In this document: positions 14,723 through 22,301 of the stretch, piece by piece
How positions within the stretch are numbered: position 1 is the stretch's first letter
Layout of the letters: every line of letters starts with the position of its first letter
Source: Bacteroidales bacterium UBA2295
Lineage (GTDB): Bacteria > Bacteroidota > Bacteroidia > Bacteroidales > Tenuifilaceae
Assembly (NCBI GenBank): GCA_002345825.1
Contig: DDWD01000001.1
Coordinates: 1-35,776 of the forward strand
Direction of reading: 5' to 3'
Length of the DNA: 35,776 bases
Program-made: the position numbers and the translations under genes
The notes under the pieces: model-generated
Database searches by the model: none
What the model was told of the DNA's origin: nothing
What the model saw: only the letters and a program-made list of their open reading frames with translations

Positions 14723-17194
14723 ATGAGTAAAAATTTTGAAATCAAAATAGGCACCCCCTTCCTTTCCGATTCATTTGATCAAGACTCTGAATTCATCCCC
14801 TTATTCACCGAAGATAGCGGTGATTTTGAGGTAAAGGATATGCCCAAAACTCTTCCCATCCTTGCCCTTCGAAATACGGTACTTTTTCCGGGTGTTGTTC
14901 TGCCCATTACCGTTGGAAGGGAGAAATCGGTAAAACTGATAAAAAATCTCTCCCAAAAAACAAAGTTTTTAGGAGCTGTGTCGCAAATGGATGCCAAGAT
15001 TGAAGATCCAGAGGTTAAGGATCTTTTCAGCATGGGGACAATTGCCCGTGTTCTTAAAGTGCTCGAAATGCCCGATGGCAGCACTTCGGTTATTCTACAA
15101 GGGCTACATCGTTTCCAGGTACTTGAGTACATTACCACAGAGCCCTACTTCATAGCTTCAGTGCAAACACTTACCGACGATCCCACCAACGAAAAGGATA
15201 AAGAATTTGAGGCGCTGATTAGCTCAATTAAGGATTTTGCCATCAAGATCATAAACCTGTCGCCCAATATGCCACAGGAAGCAGCCTTTGCCATTAAAAA
15301 TATCGACAACTACTATTTCCTTATCAACTTTATTTGTTCAAACATTGAGCTTCCTGCTCCCGATAAACAGAAGCTGCTTGAGCAAAACGACCTAAAAAGC
15401 AGAAGCACATTACTACTTGAGCTGATGGGTAGAGAAATTCAGTTGCTGGAAATAAAAAACGATATTCAGTCGAAGGTTAAACTCGACATGAGCCAGCAGC
15501 AAAGGGAGTATTTTCTGCATCAGCAAATGAAAACGATTCAGGATGAACTTGGCGGCAATCCCAACGAGAAAGAAGTTGAGACTATGCGCAAGCAGGGCGA
15601 ATCAAAAAAATGGAGCAAAGAGGTTGCCGAAATTTTTGATCGCGAATTGGGGAAACTCAGCAACATGAACCCTATGGCCCCCGATTACTCGATGCAGCTT
15701 AACTATGTACAGCTAATGCTTGAGTTGCCTTGGAATGAATACACCAAGGATAATTTTGACTTGAAAAGAGCAAAAAAGATTCTAGATGAGGATCATTTTG
15801 GCTTAGAGCAGGTAAAAGATCGTATACTAGAGCATCTTGCCGTGTTAAAACTCAAAGGCGATATGAAAGCGCCCATCATATGCCTCTATGGCCCTCCGGG
15901 TGTTGGTAAAACCTCGCTGGGGAAATCGGTTGCCCGCGCATTGGACCGCAAGTACGCCCGCATATCGCTGGGGGGACTCCATGACGAGGCCGAAATTAGA
16001 GGACACCGTAAAACATATATTGGCGCTATGCCTGGGAGAATAATCTACAATCTGAAAAAGGTGAAGTCGTCGAATCCAGTCTTCATTCTCGACGAGATAG
16101 ATAAAATCGGGAAGGATTTCCATGGCGATCCTGCATCGGCCCTGCTGGAGGTACTCGATCCGGAACAGAATAATGCATTCCACGACAACTACCTTGATGT
16201 GGATTTTGACCTATCGAAAGTACTATTCATAACCACTGCTAACAACATTGCTGAAATAAATCCTGCCCTACGCGACCGAATGGAGATGATTGAGATGAGT
16301 GGCTACATTATGGAGGAAAAGGTTGAGATTGCCAAAAGGCATCTAATCCCAAATCAACTCGACAATCATGGTCTCACAAAGAAGCAGCTCAGCATACCCA
16401 ATCGTACTCTACAAGAGACCATTCAAGGCTACACGCGTGAAAGCGGAGTGCGAACCTTGAACCAACGTATTGCAAAAATTGTTCGCAATGCAGCAAAAAG
16501 CATTGCATTTGGCGAGGAGTACAGCAAATCCGTATCGCTAGTTGACCTCAAAAAAGTGCTTGGTGCTCCAAAGTACTTAAAGGATATTTACCAAGGTAAT
16601 GAGCTGGCTGGAGTTTCCACAGGTCTTGCCTGGACCAGCGTGGGAGGTGAAATTCTGTTTATTGAAACAAGCCTAAGCAGGGGAAAGGGCAAGCTAACCA
16701 TCACCGGTAACCTAGGTGATGTGATGAAAGAGTCGGCAGTAATTGCTCTGCAGTACATTAAATCGAACTGCCAACGCTTTGGGTTAACACCAGAAATTTT
16801 CGATAGCTGGGATGTTCACCTGCACGTACCCGAAGGGGCAATCCCCAAGGATGGCCCATCGGCAGGTATCACTATGATTACCTCTTTGGCATCGGCCTTT
16901 ACCCAGCGCAAAATTAGAAAGAGCATTGCAATGACCGGCGAGATTACCCTGCGGGGCAAGCTCTTGCCCGTGGGAGGAATTAAGGAAAAAATCCTTGCCG
17001 CCAAAAGGGCTAGCATTACCGAGATAATCCTATCGAAAGAGAACGAAAAAGACGTAGCCGAAATCAAAGATATTTACATCAAAGGTCTAACCTTTAAGTA
17101 TTTCGATAGTATTGGCGATGTGCTTGAATACGTACTACTCCAACAAAAGGTCAAAAATGCTCAACCAATTCAGGCCCAAATGCAAACCAACTAG
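14723..17194 (+). CDS. lon: ATP-dependent protease Lon
   Basis: An 823-aa hexameric AAA+ protease that degrades misfolded and short-lived proteins in the cytoplasm. The N-terminal substrate domain opens with LPILALRNTVLFPGVVLP. Walker A GPPGVGKT is at about 390-397 and Walker B VFILDEIDKIG follows. The proteolytic domain has the catalytic Ser in KDGPSAG (about residue 713) and Lys in GGIKEK (about 754), so the Ser-Lys dyad is intact. ATG 14723 (MSKNFEIK) is preferred: in-frame TTG 14657 and ATG 14681 lie close to or inside the expected transcript start. The gene follows a sigma-54 promoter, which would tie Lon synthesis to an activator rather than to the housekeeping sigma. Confidence 0.96.
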   Translation: MSKNFEIKIGTPFLSDSFDQDSEFIPLFTEDSGDFEVKDMPKTLPILALRNTVLFPGVVLPITVGREKSVKLIKNLSQKTKFLGAVSQMDAKIEDPEVKDLFSMGTIARVLKVLEMPDGSTSVILQGLHRFQVLEYITTEPYFIASVQTLTDDPTNEKDKEFEALISSIKDFAIKIINLSPNMPQEAAFAIKNIDNYYFLINFICSNIELPAPDKQKLLEQNDLKSRSTLLLELMGREIQLLEIKNDIQSKVKLDMSQQQREYFLHQQMKTIQDELGGNPNEKEVETMRKQGESKKWSKEVAEIFDRELGKLSNMNPMAPDYSMQLNYVQLMLELPWNEYTKDNFDLKRAKKILDEDHFGLEQVKDRILEHLAVLKLKGDMKAPIICLYGPPGVGKTSLGKSVARALDRKYARISLGGLHDEAEIRGHRKTYIGAMPGRIIYNLKKVKSSNPVFILDEIDKIGKDFHGDPASALLEVLDPEQNNAFHDNYLDVDFDLSKVLFITTANNIAEINPALRDRMEMIEMSGYIMEEKVEIAKRHLIPNQLDNHGLTKKQLSIPNRTLQETIQGYTRESGVRTLNQRIAKIVRNAAKSIAFGEEYSKSVSLVDLKKVLGAPKYLKDIYQGNELAGVSTGLAWTSVGGEILFIETSLSRGKGKLTITGNLGDVMKESAVIALQYIKSNCQRFGLTPEIFDSWDVHLHVPEGAIPKDGPSAGITMITSLASAFTQRKIRKSIAMTGEITLRGKLLPVGGIKEKILAAKRASITEIILSKENEKDVAEIKDIYIKGLTFKYFDSIGDVLEYVLLQQKVKNAQPIQAQMQTN

Positions 17195-17241
17195 CGATGC
17201 ATACTTGGGTTTAGCAAAAGTGGCAATCATAAAAAAGATAC

Positions 17242-17249
17242 TACCTTTG
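17242..17249 (+). promoter_or_regulatory. -7 promoter element of coaD
   Basis: TACCTTTG, an exact TAnnTTTG, 29 bases before the coaD ATG. No TTTG is found at the -33 distance. Confidence 0.65.
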
Positions 17250-17278
17250 TCTATATTCAACATATAAACTCACTGAAA

Positions 17279-17755
17279 ATGGAAAAGATTGCGGTATTCC
17301 CCGGCACTTTCGATCCCTTTACGGTTGGTCATGAAGCGCTGGTAAAAAGAGCGTTGAACCTATTTGACCGGGTAGTTGTCGCCGTTGGAAAAAACCTTTC
17401 GAAAAAAACTTTATTCGATATAGATCAACGGCTTGCAATGGGACGAGAGGTGTTTGCAAACGATTTAAGGGTTGAAGTAACCAGCTACGAGGGGCTTACC
17501 GTTGATTTTTGCCACAGCATAGGGGCCACTTATCTATTAAGAGGGCTGAGAACAGCTGCTGACTTTGAGTACGAGCGGGCCATTGGTCAGGTTAACAAGG
17601 CTATGCGCCCCGAAATTGAGACAGTATTTTTACTTACATCCCCCGAACACACCCCCGTAAACTCAACCATTGTTAGAGATATTTTGGTGAATAAAGGCGA
17701 TGCTTCAAAATTTTTACCTAGTGCCATCAACATAAAAAAGTACCTTCCGCGTTAA
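17279..17755 (+). CDS. coaD: Pantetheine-phosphate adenylyltransferase
   Basis: A 158-aa enzyme that transfers AMP from ATP to 4'-phosphopantetheine, the penultimate step of coenzyme A synthesis. The N-terminal PGTFDPFTVGH (8-18) holds the nucleotidyltransferase motif T-x-G-H (15-18). The LLRGLRTAADFEYE segment binds substrate, and the C-terminal NSTIVRDI matches the S-T-x-x-R ATP-binding motif. The length is standard (about 160 aa). Start ATG 17279 sits just before the first beta strand. The next gene begins 25 bp downstream and may be cotranscribed. Confidence 0.96.
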   Translation: MEKIAVFPGTFDPFTVGHEALVKRALNLFDRVVVAVGKNLSKKTLFDIDQRLAMGREVFANDLRVEVTSYEGLTVDFCHSIGATYLLRGLRTAADFEYERAIGQVNKAMRPEIETVFLLTSPEHTPVNSTIVRDILVNKGDASKFLPSAINIKKYLPR

Positions 17756-17780
17756 CCATATGAACCAAATCTGAATATGC

Positions 17781-19196
17781 ATGGCTTTTTTCAAGAAGAT
17801 ATTTCGAATTACAACAATACTCCTAGCTTTTCCCTTAGCCTTATCGGCACAGGTAACCCTATGGGGTAATGCCCCAAGTTATGCTGGACAGGAGTTGGTG
17901 TTTTTTAAATACGCCGATTACGTGACTCAAACCGAAGAGGTGATTGCCCGCTGCAATGTTGATGAGACAGGTAATTTTAAGTGTAAATTAAAGGTTGATG
18001 AGATCACATACGTTTTCAACCATCTGGGTGTATATCGAATTTATCTGTTTGTTGAGCCACAAAAAGAATATCAACTCGTACTACCCGAATACGAGCCAAA
18101 AACTGAGCAGCAAAGGCTAAACCCATTTTTTAGAGAGACTGACCTACACGTGGGAATAGCCAATATGGAGCCCAACGATTTGAACTACCTTATCAACTCA
18201 TTCGACTTGCAATTCAATCAGCATTTCGATGATATTGTCAAAAACGCCTACACAGGGAAACCAAACATCCCCATCGATTCGTTAAAAAATAGCATGGAGG
18301 AATTGTTTGTCAACCACAACAACACTTTTTTCAACAGCTATAGAGATTATCGATACGGATTGCTAAGTCAGCTTGCTCTAATGCAGCAATCGCGGAGCAT
18401 ATCGAACAACTATTTTGGGAACAAGCCCATTCTGTATAATAATCCGGCCTACATGGAGCTATTCAACCTGCTATTCGATAAGTATTTCTTGTTTTTTGCA
18501 CGATCCGATTCTGGTAACGAAGGGATTGATAAGGCCACAAATCAGCGGAGTTACACTCAGCTAAAGAATACGCTTGCGCAGGATGATGTGCTTGCCAACG
18601 ACACCCTTTTGGAACTTGTTGTACTCAAGGGTTTGCATGATGGCTTTTTCGATGATAGATTTTCGCGCGGAGCCCTGCTAGCCATACTCGACTCGCTTTA
18701 TAGCCAATCGATTAACGCAGAACATTTACTAATTGCCGAAAATATTCGGACAAAGGTAACCCGCCTGTTGCCAGGCTTTGTGCCAAGCCCTTTTGAACTT
18801 TACACATTAGACAATAAGCTGGTTAAGCTCAGCCAATTCGAGGGAAAGTATGTGTACCTTAACTTCTGCACAACCACAAGCTACAGCTGCCTCCAAGAGT
18901 TTCCTCTACTTGAGAAGCTTTACGAGAAGTATAAAAAACATCTGGAAATTGTAACCATATCGATAGATACAGAGATTGAGGACTTGAAGGTGTTTTTAGA
19001 CCAGACCAACTACGAGTGGACATTTTTACACTACGGCAACAAGCCCGATATTGTTAGGGATTTTGATATCCGTGCTTTCCCAACATACTTCCTTATTGGC
19101 CCCGACAGGCGGCTAATCACTTCACCAGCCCCATCGCCTAAGGAAAATTTCGAGCAGCAGTTCTTCAATCTGCTTAGATCAAGGGGAGAACTATAG
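17781..19196 (+). CDS. Exported TlpA-like protein with degenerate redox site
   Basis: A 471-aa exported protein with a signal peptide at 1-23 (cleavage after LSA). Residues about 25-120 are a beta-rich domain like the DUF4369 part of Bacteroidota thioredoxin proteins. The middle (about 130-330) is helical. A thioredoxin fold occupies about 337-471. In place of the usual FWATWCGPC the protein has NFCTTTSYSC: the catalytic first Cys is Ser367, the second is kept (C370), and C363 replaces the usual Trp. The cis-Pro loop AFPTYFLIG at about 432-440 is intact. It may be a binding protein rather than a classical thiol reductase. It ends 2 bp from the convergent NUDIX gene. Confidence 0.8.
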   Translation: MAFFKKIFRITTILLAFPLALSAQVTLWGNAPSYAGQELVFFKYADYVTQTEEVIARCNVDETGNFKCKLKVDEITYVFNHLGVYRIYLFVEPQKEYQLVLPEYEPKTEQQRLNPFFRETDLHVGIANMEPNDLNYLINSFDLQFNQHFDDIVKNAYTGKPNIPIDSLKNSMEELFVNHNNTFFNSYRDYRYGLLSQLALMQQSRSISNNYFGNKPILYNNPAYMELFNLLFDKYFLFFARSDSGNEGIDKATNQRSYTQLKNTLAQDDVLANDTLLELVVLKGLHDGFFDDRFSRGALLAILDSLYSQSINAEHLLIAENIRTKVTRLLPGFVPSPFELYTLDNKLVKLSQFEGKYVYLNFCTTTSYSCLQEFPLLEKLYEKYKKHLEIVTISIDTEIEDLKVFLDQTNYEWTFLHYGNKPDIVRDFDIRAFPTYFLIGPDRRLITSPAPSPKENFEQQFFNLLRSRGEL

Positions 19197-19198
19197 TC

Positions 19199-19813
19199 CT
19201 ACAAAACCTTATCGAGAACCTCTTGTATTGAACCATAGGAATTACAAGTGTAGTGATTAAGGTTTGATGGATTTACCCAAACCACATCGGTAATACCCTC
19301 CTCTTGCTGTGGAACAGGCATTTTTGCTCCAAGGTACTGCATATTGTACCAGTAGGTAGGCTTTAAAATGGCTTTGCCTCGCATATTGTAGGTATGATAT
19401 GTGACTGTAACCAAGCTACCCAACTGTAGAGGTGCAATACCACACTCCTCCTCCACTTCGCGCAGCGCAGCTTGCGGTGGTTGTTCTCCTGGATCGACCT
19501 TTCCCTTGGGCAAATCCCAAACCCCATTTCGCTTAATCATCAGAATTAAACCCTCTGAATTTCTAACAACTCCCCCTGCAGCTTCAATTACAACAAAAAC
19601 TTTGGTAAACTCACCAAAAGTTTCTTCAAGGTCATCGGTAATAATGTAGAGTTCGGTTAGCCTTGAGGTTTGGAAAAAAACAAGTATTTTTGCCAAATCT
19701 CCCGTTCTGGAGCATTTTACAAAAAGACCATTATGATTCACAAAGTGACTGCGGAAGTCCGTTAGGAGAACAATCTTATGAAAATCAAAATAAACTGTAT
19801 AATATTTGGCCAT
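19199..19813 (-). CDS. NUDIX hydrolase
   Basis: A 204-aa protein. The Nudix box G-x5-E-x7-REV-x-EE-x-G-I is complete (GKVDPGE, then REVEEECGI), preceded by GVWDLPKG. NUDIX enzymes cleave nucleoside diphosphates linked to another moiety. The N-terminal 70 residues, with FDFHKIVLLTDF, form an extra domain often seen in Bacteroidota members. The start at ATG 19813 (MAKYYTVYF) is chosen because the open frame upstream reads antisense to pyrE and carries no family similarity. This ATG overlaps the pyrE ATG on the other strand. A -7 element lies inside pyrE at 19831-19838. Confidence 0.9.
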   Translation of the reverse strand: MAKYYTVYFDFHKIVLLTDFRSHFVNHNGLFVKCSRTGDLAKILVFFQTSRLTELYIITDDLEETFGEFTKVFVVIEAAGGVVRNSEGLILMIKRNGVWDLPKGKVDPGEQPPQAALREVEEECGIAPLQLGSLVTVTYHTYNMRGKAILKPTYWYNMQYLGAKMPVPQQEEGITDVVWVNPSNLNHYTCNSYGSIQEVLDKVL

Positions 19814-20435
19814 GGAGAACAAGGTAATTTCAAAACTAGTCGAAATTAACGCAATTAAATTGAATCCTGCAACACCTTTCACTTGGGCATCGGGATGGTT
19901 ATCGCCAATATACTGCGACAACCGAAAGGTACTATCGTATCCCGATGCGCGTAAGCTGGTTTGCAAAAAGTTTGTTGAAACTATAAAGCAACACTTTGCA
20001 GATGTTGAGGTAATAGCGGGAGTTGCCACGGGCGCAATTGCTCACGGGATGCTGGTTGCCGAGGCTATGGATTTGCCTTTTGTTTACGTTCGCTCAGAAC
20101 AAAAAAAGCATGGACTAAAAAATATGATTGAAGGCGAATTGAAACCCAACCAAAAAGTTGTGGTTGTTGAGGATTTAATATCAACTGGGCTAAGCAGCCT
20201 AAAAGCAGTGGATGCCCTTCGCGATGCGAATGCCAATGTACTTGGTATGGCTGCCATTTTTACTTATGGTTTCGATACGGCCAAGCAGAATATTGAGCGT
20301 TACAACCTCCCAGTTTTCACCCTTACAAGCTACTACGAGCTTATAGATTTTGCCCTAAAGACCAATCTGATCGATCAATCGCAGATTGAAGTGCTCAAGA
20401 GCTGGCGCCAAAATCCCAGCGAATGGGGAAAGTAG
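19812..20435 (+). CDS. pyrE: Orotate phosphoribosyltransferase
   Basis: A 207-aa enzyme that joins orotate to PRPP, giving OMP in de novo pyrimidine synthesis. The PRPP-binding motif is VVVVEDLISTGLSSL at about 117-131. The N-terminal FTWASGWLSPIYCDNRK and central GVATGAIAHGMLVAE are diagnostic for PyrE. The start is ATG 19812 (MENKVISK); a TTG two codons upstream is less likely. The start codon sits in CATG, shared with the divergent NUDIX start. SRPBCC follows 31 bp later. In Bacteroidales pyrE is regularly found beside this SRPBCC gene and a biotin ligase. Confidence 0.96.
   Translation: MENKVISKLVEINAIKLNPATPFTWASGWLSPIYCDNRKVLSYPDARKLVCKKFVETIKQHFADVEVIAGVATGAIAHGMLVAEAMDLPFVYVRSEQKKHGLKNMIEGELKPNQKVVVVEDLISTGLSSLKAVDALRDANANVLGMAAIFTYGFDTAKQNIERYNLPVFTLTSYYELIDFALKTNLIDQSQIEVLKSWRQNPSEWGK
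19831..19838 (-). promoter_or_regulatory. -7 promoter element of the NUDIX gene, inside pyrE
   Basis: The minus strand reads TAGTTTTG, an exact TAnnTTTG, 17 bases before the NUDIX ATG and within pyrE codons 7-9. Confidence 0.55.
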
Positions 20436-20466
20436 TTACAGAATAAACCAAAATTAGGCTATTAGT

Positions 20467-20889
20467 ATGACCACAGTTGAAAGTAAAATAGTTAGCATAA
20501 AACGAATAGACGAGGATATTTACAAAGTTCTTTCCAATTTTCAGAACTTCTCACCAATAGCACAGCAAGCTCAACTCGAGAACTGGCAGGCTGGTGAAGA
20601 TTGGTGCGAATTTGATGCGCAAGGGATAAAAGGCGCTGGGCTAAGGATTATTGACAAAGAACCCAATAAAACCATAAAAATTACAGGCAACGATAAGATA
20701 CCCTTCGAGTTTCATATTTGGATACAGCTAAAAATGGTAGCACCTTACGATACGTGCATGAAAATTACCCTTAAAGCAAACCTAAACATGATGCTAAAGA
20801 TGATGGTGGGGAAAAAGCTACAATCAGGGATGGATACCCTTGCCGATCAAATTGCTGCCGCTTTCAATGGGTCACCAACAACTAAATAA
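20467..20889 (+). CDS. SRPBCC (START-like) family protein
   Basis: A 140-aa soluble protein with the helix-grip pattern of the SRPBCC/polyketide cyclase superfamily: an N-terminal beta strand (KIVSIKRIDEDIYKVL), a central sheet and a long C-terminal helix (LADQIAAAF). The fold binds hydrophobic ligands, but no ligand can be assigned. It is 31 bp downstream of pyrE and probably in the same transcript. Its 3' end overlaps the convergent birA by 8 bp. Confidence 0.85.
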   Translation: MTTVESKIVSIKRIDEDIYKVLSNFQNFSPIAQQAQLENWQAGEDWCEFDAQGIKGAGLRIIDKEPNKTIKITGNDKIPFEFHIWIQLKMVAPYDTCMKITLKANLNMMLKMMVGKKLQSGMDTLADQIAAAFNGSPTTK

Positions 20890-21634
20890 CGAAGGTTACC
20901 TCTTTAAATGCAAATTCCTTAAGCTGCCCCGATTCGGTTTCGAGCACCAGTTCGCCAGTGTCTCTTACACCAACAATTTTAGCCCGAAAAGTTTGCCCGT
21001 TGGCGCTGTAGTTGCTGTAACCAGCCCGTCGGTATAGCTTCTCGAAATATCTAGCGGAAATGGAGCCAACCTCATTCCGCAACAAAGCGGTGTAGTAATC
21101 TTGATAAAGTTTGCAAAACTGGGTTAGCATATTTTCCAGAGCATATCTTTTCCCTGTTTCGCAGAAAAGTGATGTAGGGTTAGGCAAATCATCGGAAAAT
21201 TCGGACTGATTAATATTAATTCCTATACCCACAATAGTTGTATCAAGATTCTCGGACTGAAAGCTGTTCTCAATGAGTATGCCTGCAATTTTTCTATTCT
21301 CAATATAGATATCGTTTGGCCACTTTATGGTTAGGCCATCAGTATAATTAGATAAAAAATCAACCACAGCCAAAGCAGTTATTTTTGATAACAGAAACTG
21401 CTTGCTTACTGGCAAAAAGGTTGGTTTGAGCACTATGCTGAAAAGAAGATTCTCACCCGGCTTACTCTCCCACTCGTTGCCACGTTGTCCTCTGCCCTGA
21501 GTCTGGTTTTTTGCAGCTACAACAAGGCCGTGTGCTTTACTATCCCTAGTAAAACTTGCTGAATACTCGTTAGTTGAATTAACCTCATCGAGCCAAATCA
21601 TCTTATATCCAATCCTTTGAAAACTCATATTCAT
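20882..21634 (-). CDS. birA: Biotin--[acetyl-CoA-carboxylase] ligase
   Basis: A 250-aa enzyme that activates biotin as biotinyl-AMP and attaches it to a carrier-protein lysine. The biotin-binding loop GRGQRGNEW starts at residue 47, KWPND at 104-108 holds the catalytic Lys-containing motif, and GIGIN is at 136-140. A C-terminal SH3-like domain follows (RAKIVGVRDTGELVLE). There is no N-terminal helix-turn-helix, so this is a monofunctional ligase rather than a repressor like E. coli BirA. The start is ATG 21634 or, two codons on, 21628. It is convergent with the SRPBCC gene. Confidence 0.95.
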   Translation of the reverse strand: MNMSFQRIGYKMIWLDEVNSTNEYSASFTRDSKAHGLVVAAKNQTQGRGQRGNEWESKPGENLLFSIVLKPTFLPVSKQFLLSKITALAVVDFLSNYTDGLTIKWPNDIYIENRKIAGILIENSFQSENLDTTIVGIGININQSEFSDDLPNPTSLFCETGKRYALENMLTQFCKLYQDYYTALLRNEVGSISARYFEKLYRRAGYSNYSANGQTFRAKIVGVRDTGELVLETESGQLKEFAFKEVTFVI

Positions 21635-21784
21635 ATAACACTGTATGGTAAAAGTAACGCTTTGACCCCAAATACCAGCATTAGTTTACACGCCAAAAAC
21701 AAATTATTACCAAAACGCGTCACAAACAGTGGCTAGCTAAGCAAAATCAGTATTTATAAATTAAGTTAACGGCATGCTAATACC

Positions 21785-21815
21785 TTTGGTTTTACCCCAA
21801 AATATTTTACCTTTG
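21785..21815 (+). promoter_or_regulatory. Promoter of the rsfS-ftsH operon
   Basis: TTTG at 21785-21788, exactly 19 bases, then TACCTTTG at 21808-21815. The -33 TTTG is itself the end of another TACCTTTG (21781-21788), so a second, earlier start is possible. The predicted main start is near 21822. Confidence 0.82.
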
Positions 21816-21847
21816 CCGTTTAACAATTAACCACTTATACACATTAA

Positions 21848-22210
21848 ATGGCCAAACGAAACAAGCAAAATACCGATAAGCTACATAGTTGCATAATTGA
21901 TGCAATTGAAGAGAAAAAAGGGAACGATATAGTAAGCCTTGAACTGGGCAAACTGCCCAACGCCATTTGTCAGCACTTCATAATTTGCCATGCCGATTCA
22001 ACCACGCAGGTATCAGCTATTGCTGAAAACATTGAGGATAAAGTAAATGAAAATCTGCAGGAGAAAGTATGGCAGAAAGGTGGATACGACAACAGCATAT
22101 GGGTTGTTCTTGACTTTGTTGATGTAGTTGTTCACATTTTTCAAACTGAGTGGCGTCAATTTTACAAACTCGAAGACCTATGGGCTGATGCAAAAAAAAC
22201 CACCTATTAG
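21848..22210 (+). CDS. rsfS: Ribosome silencing factor RsfS
   Basis: A 120-aa protein of the Iojap/RsfS family, which binds L14 and blocks subunit joining when nutrients are short. Family marks are the ADSTTQVSAIAENIEDKV segment, the GGYDNSIWVVLDFVDVVVHIF strand pair (family pattern W-x-L-x-D-x-V-H-x-F) and the C-terminal YKLEDLWADA. It has its own strong promoter and lies 91 bp upstream of ftsH, the usual Bacteroidales order. Confidence 0.96.
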   Translation: MAKRNKQNTDKLHSCIIDAIEEKKGNDIVSLELGKLPNAICQHFIICHADSTTQVSAIAENIEDKVNENLQEKVWQKGGYDNSIWVVLDFVDVVVHIFQTEWRQFYKLEDLWADAKKTTY

Positions 22211-22301
22211 CTCAAACGGGTTAACATTTTGCGGTATTGGTAAACATTTAAGCACAACATTCGTTTATCTCCATTGATACACATAGCGTATTAAAAACAG
22301 C

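Noticed and set aside
19814..20029. N-terminal extension of the NUDIX protein by 72 codons
   Set aside because: It is antisense to pyrE and lacks any family pattern; ATG 19813 gives a normal-sized protein.
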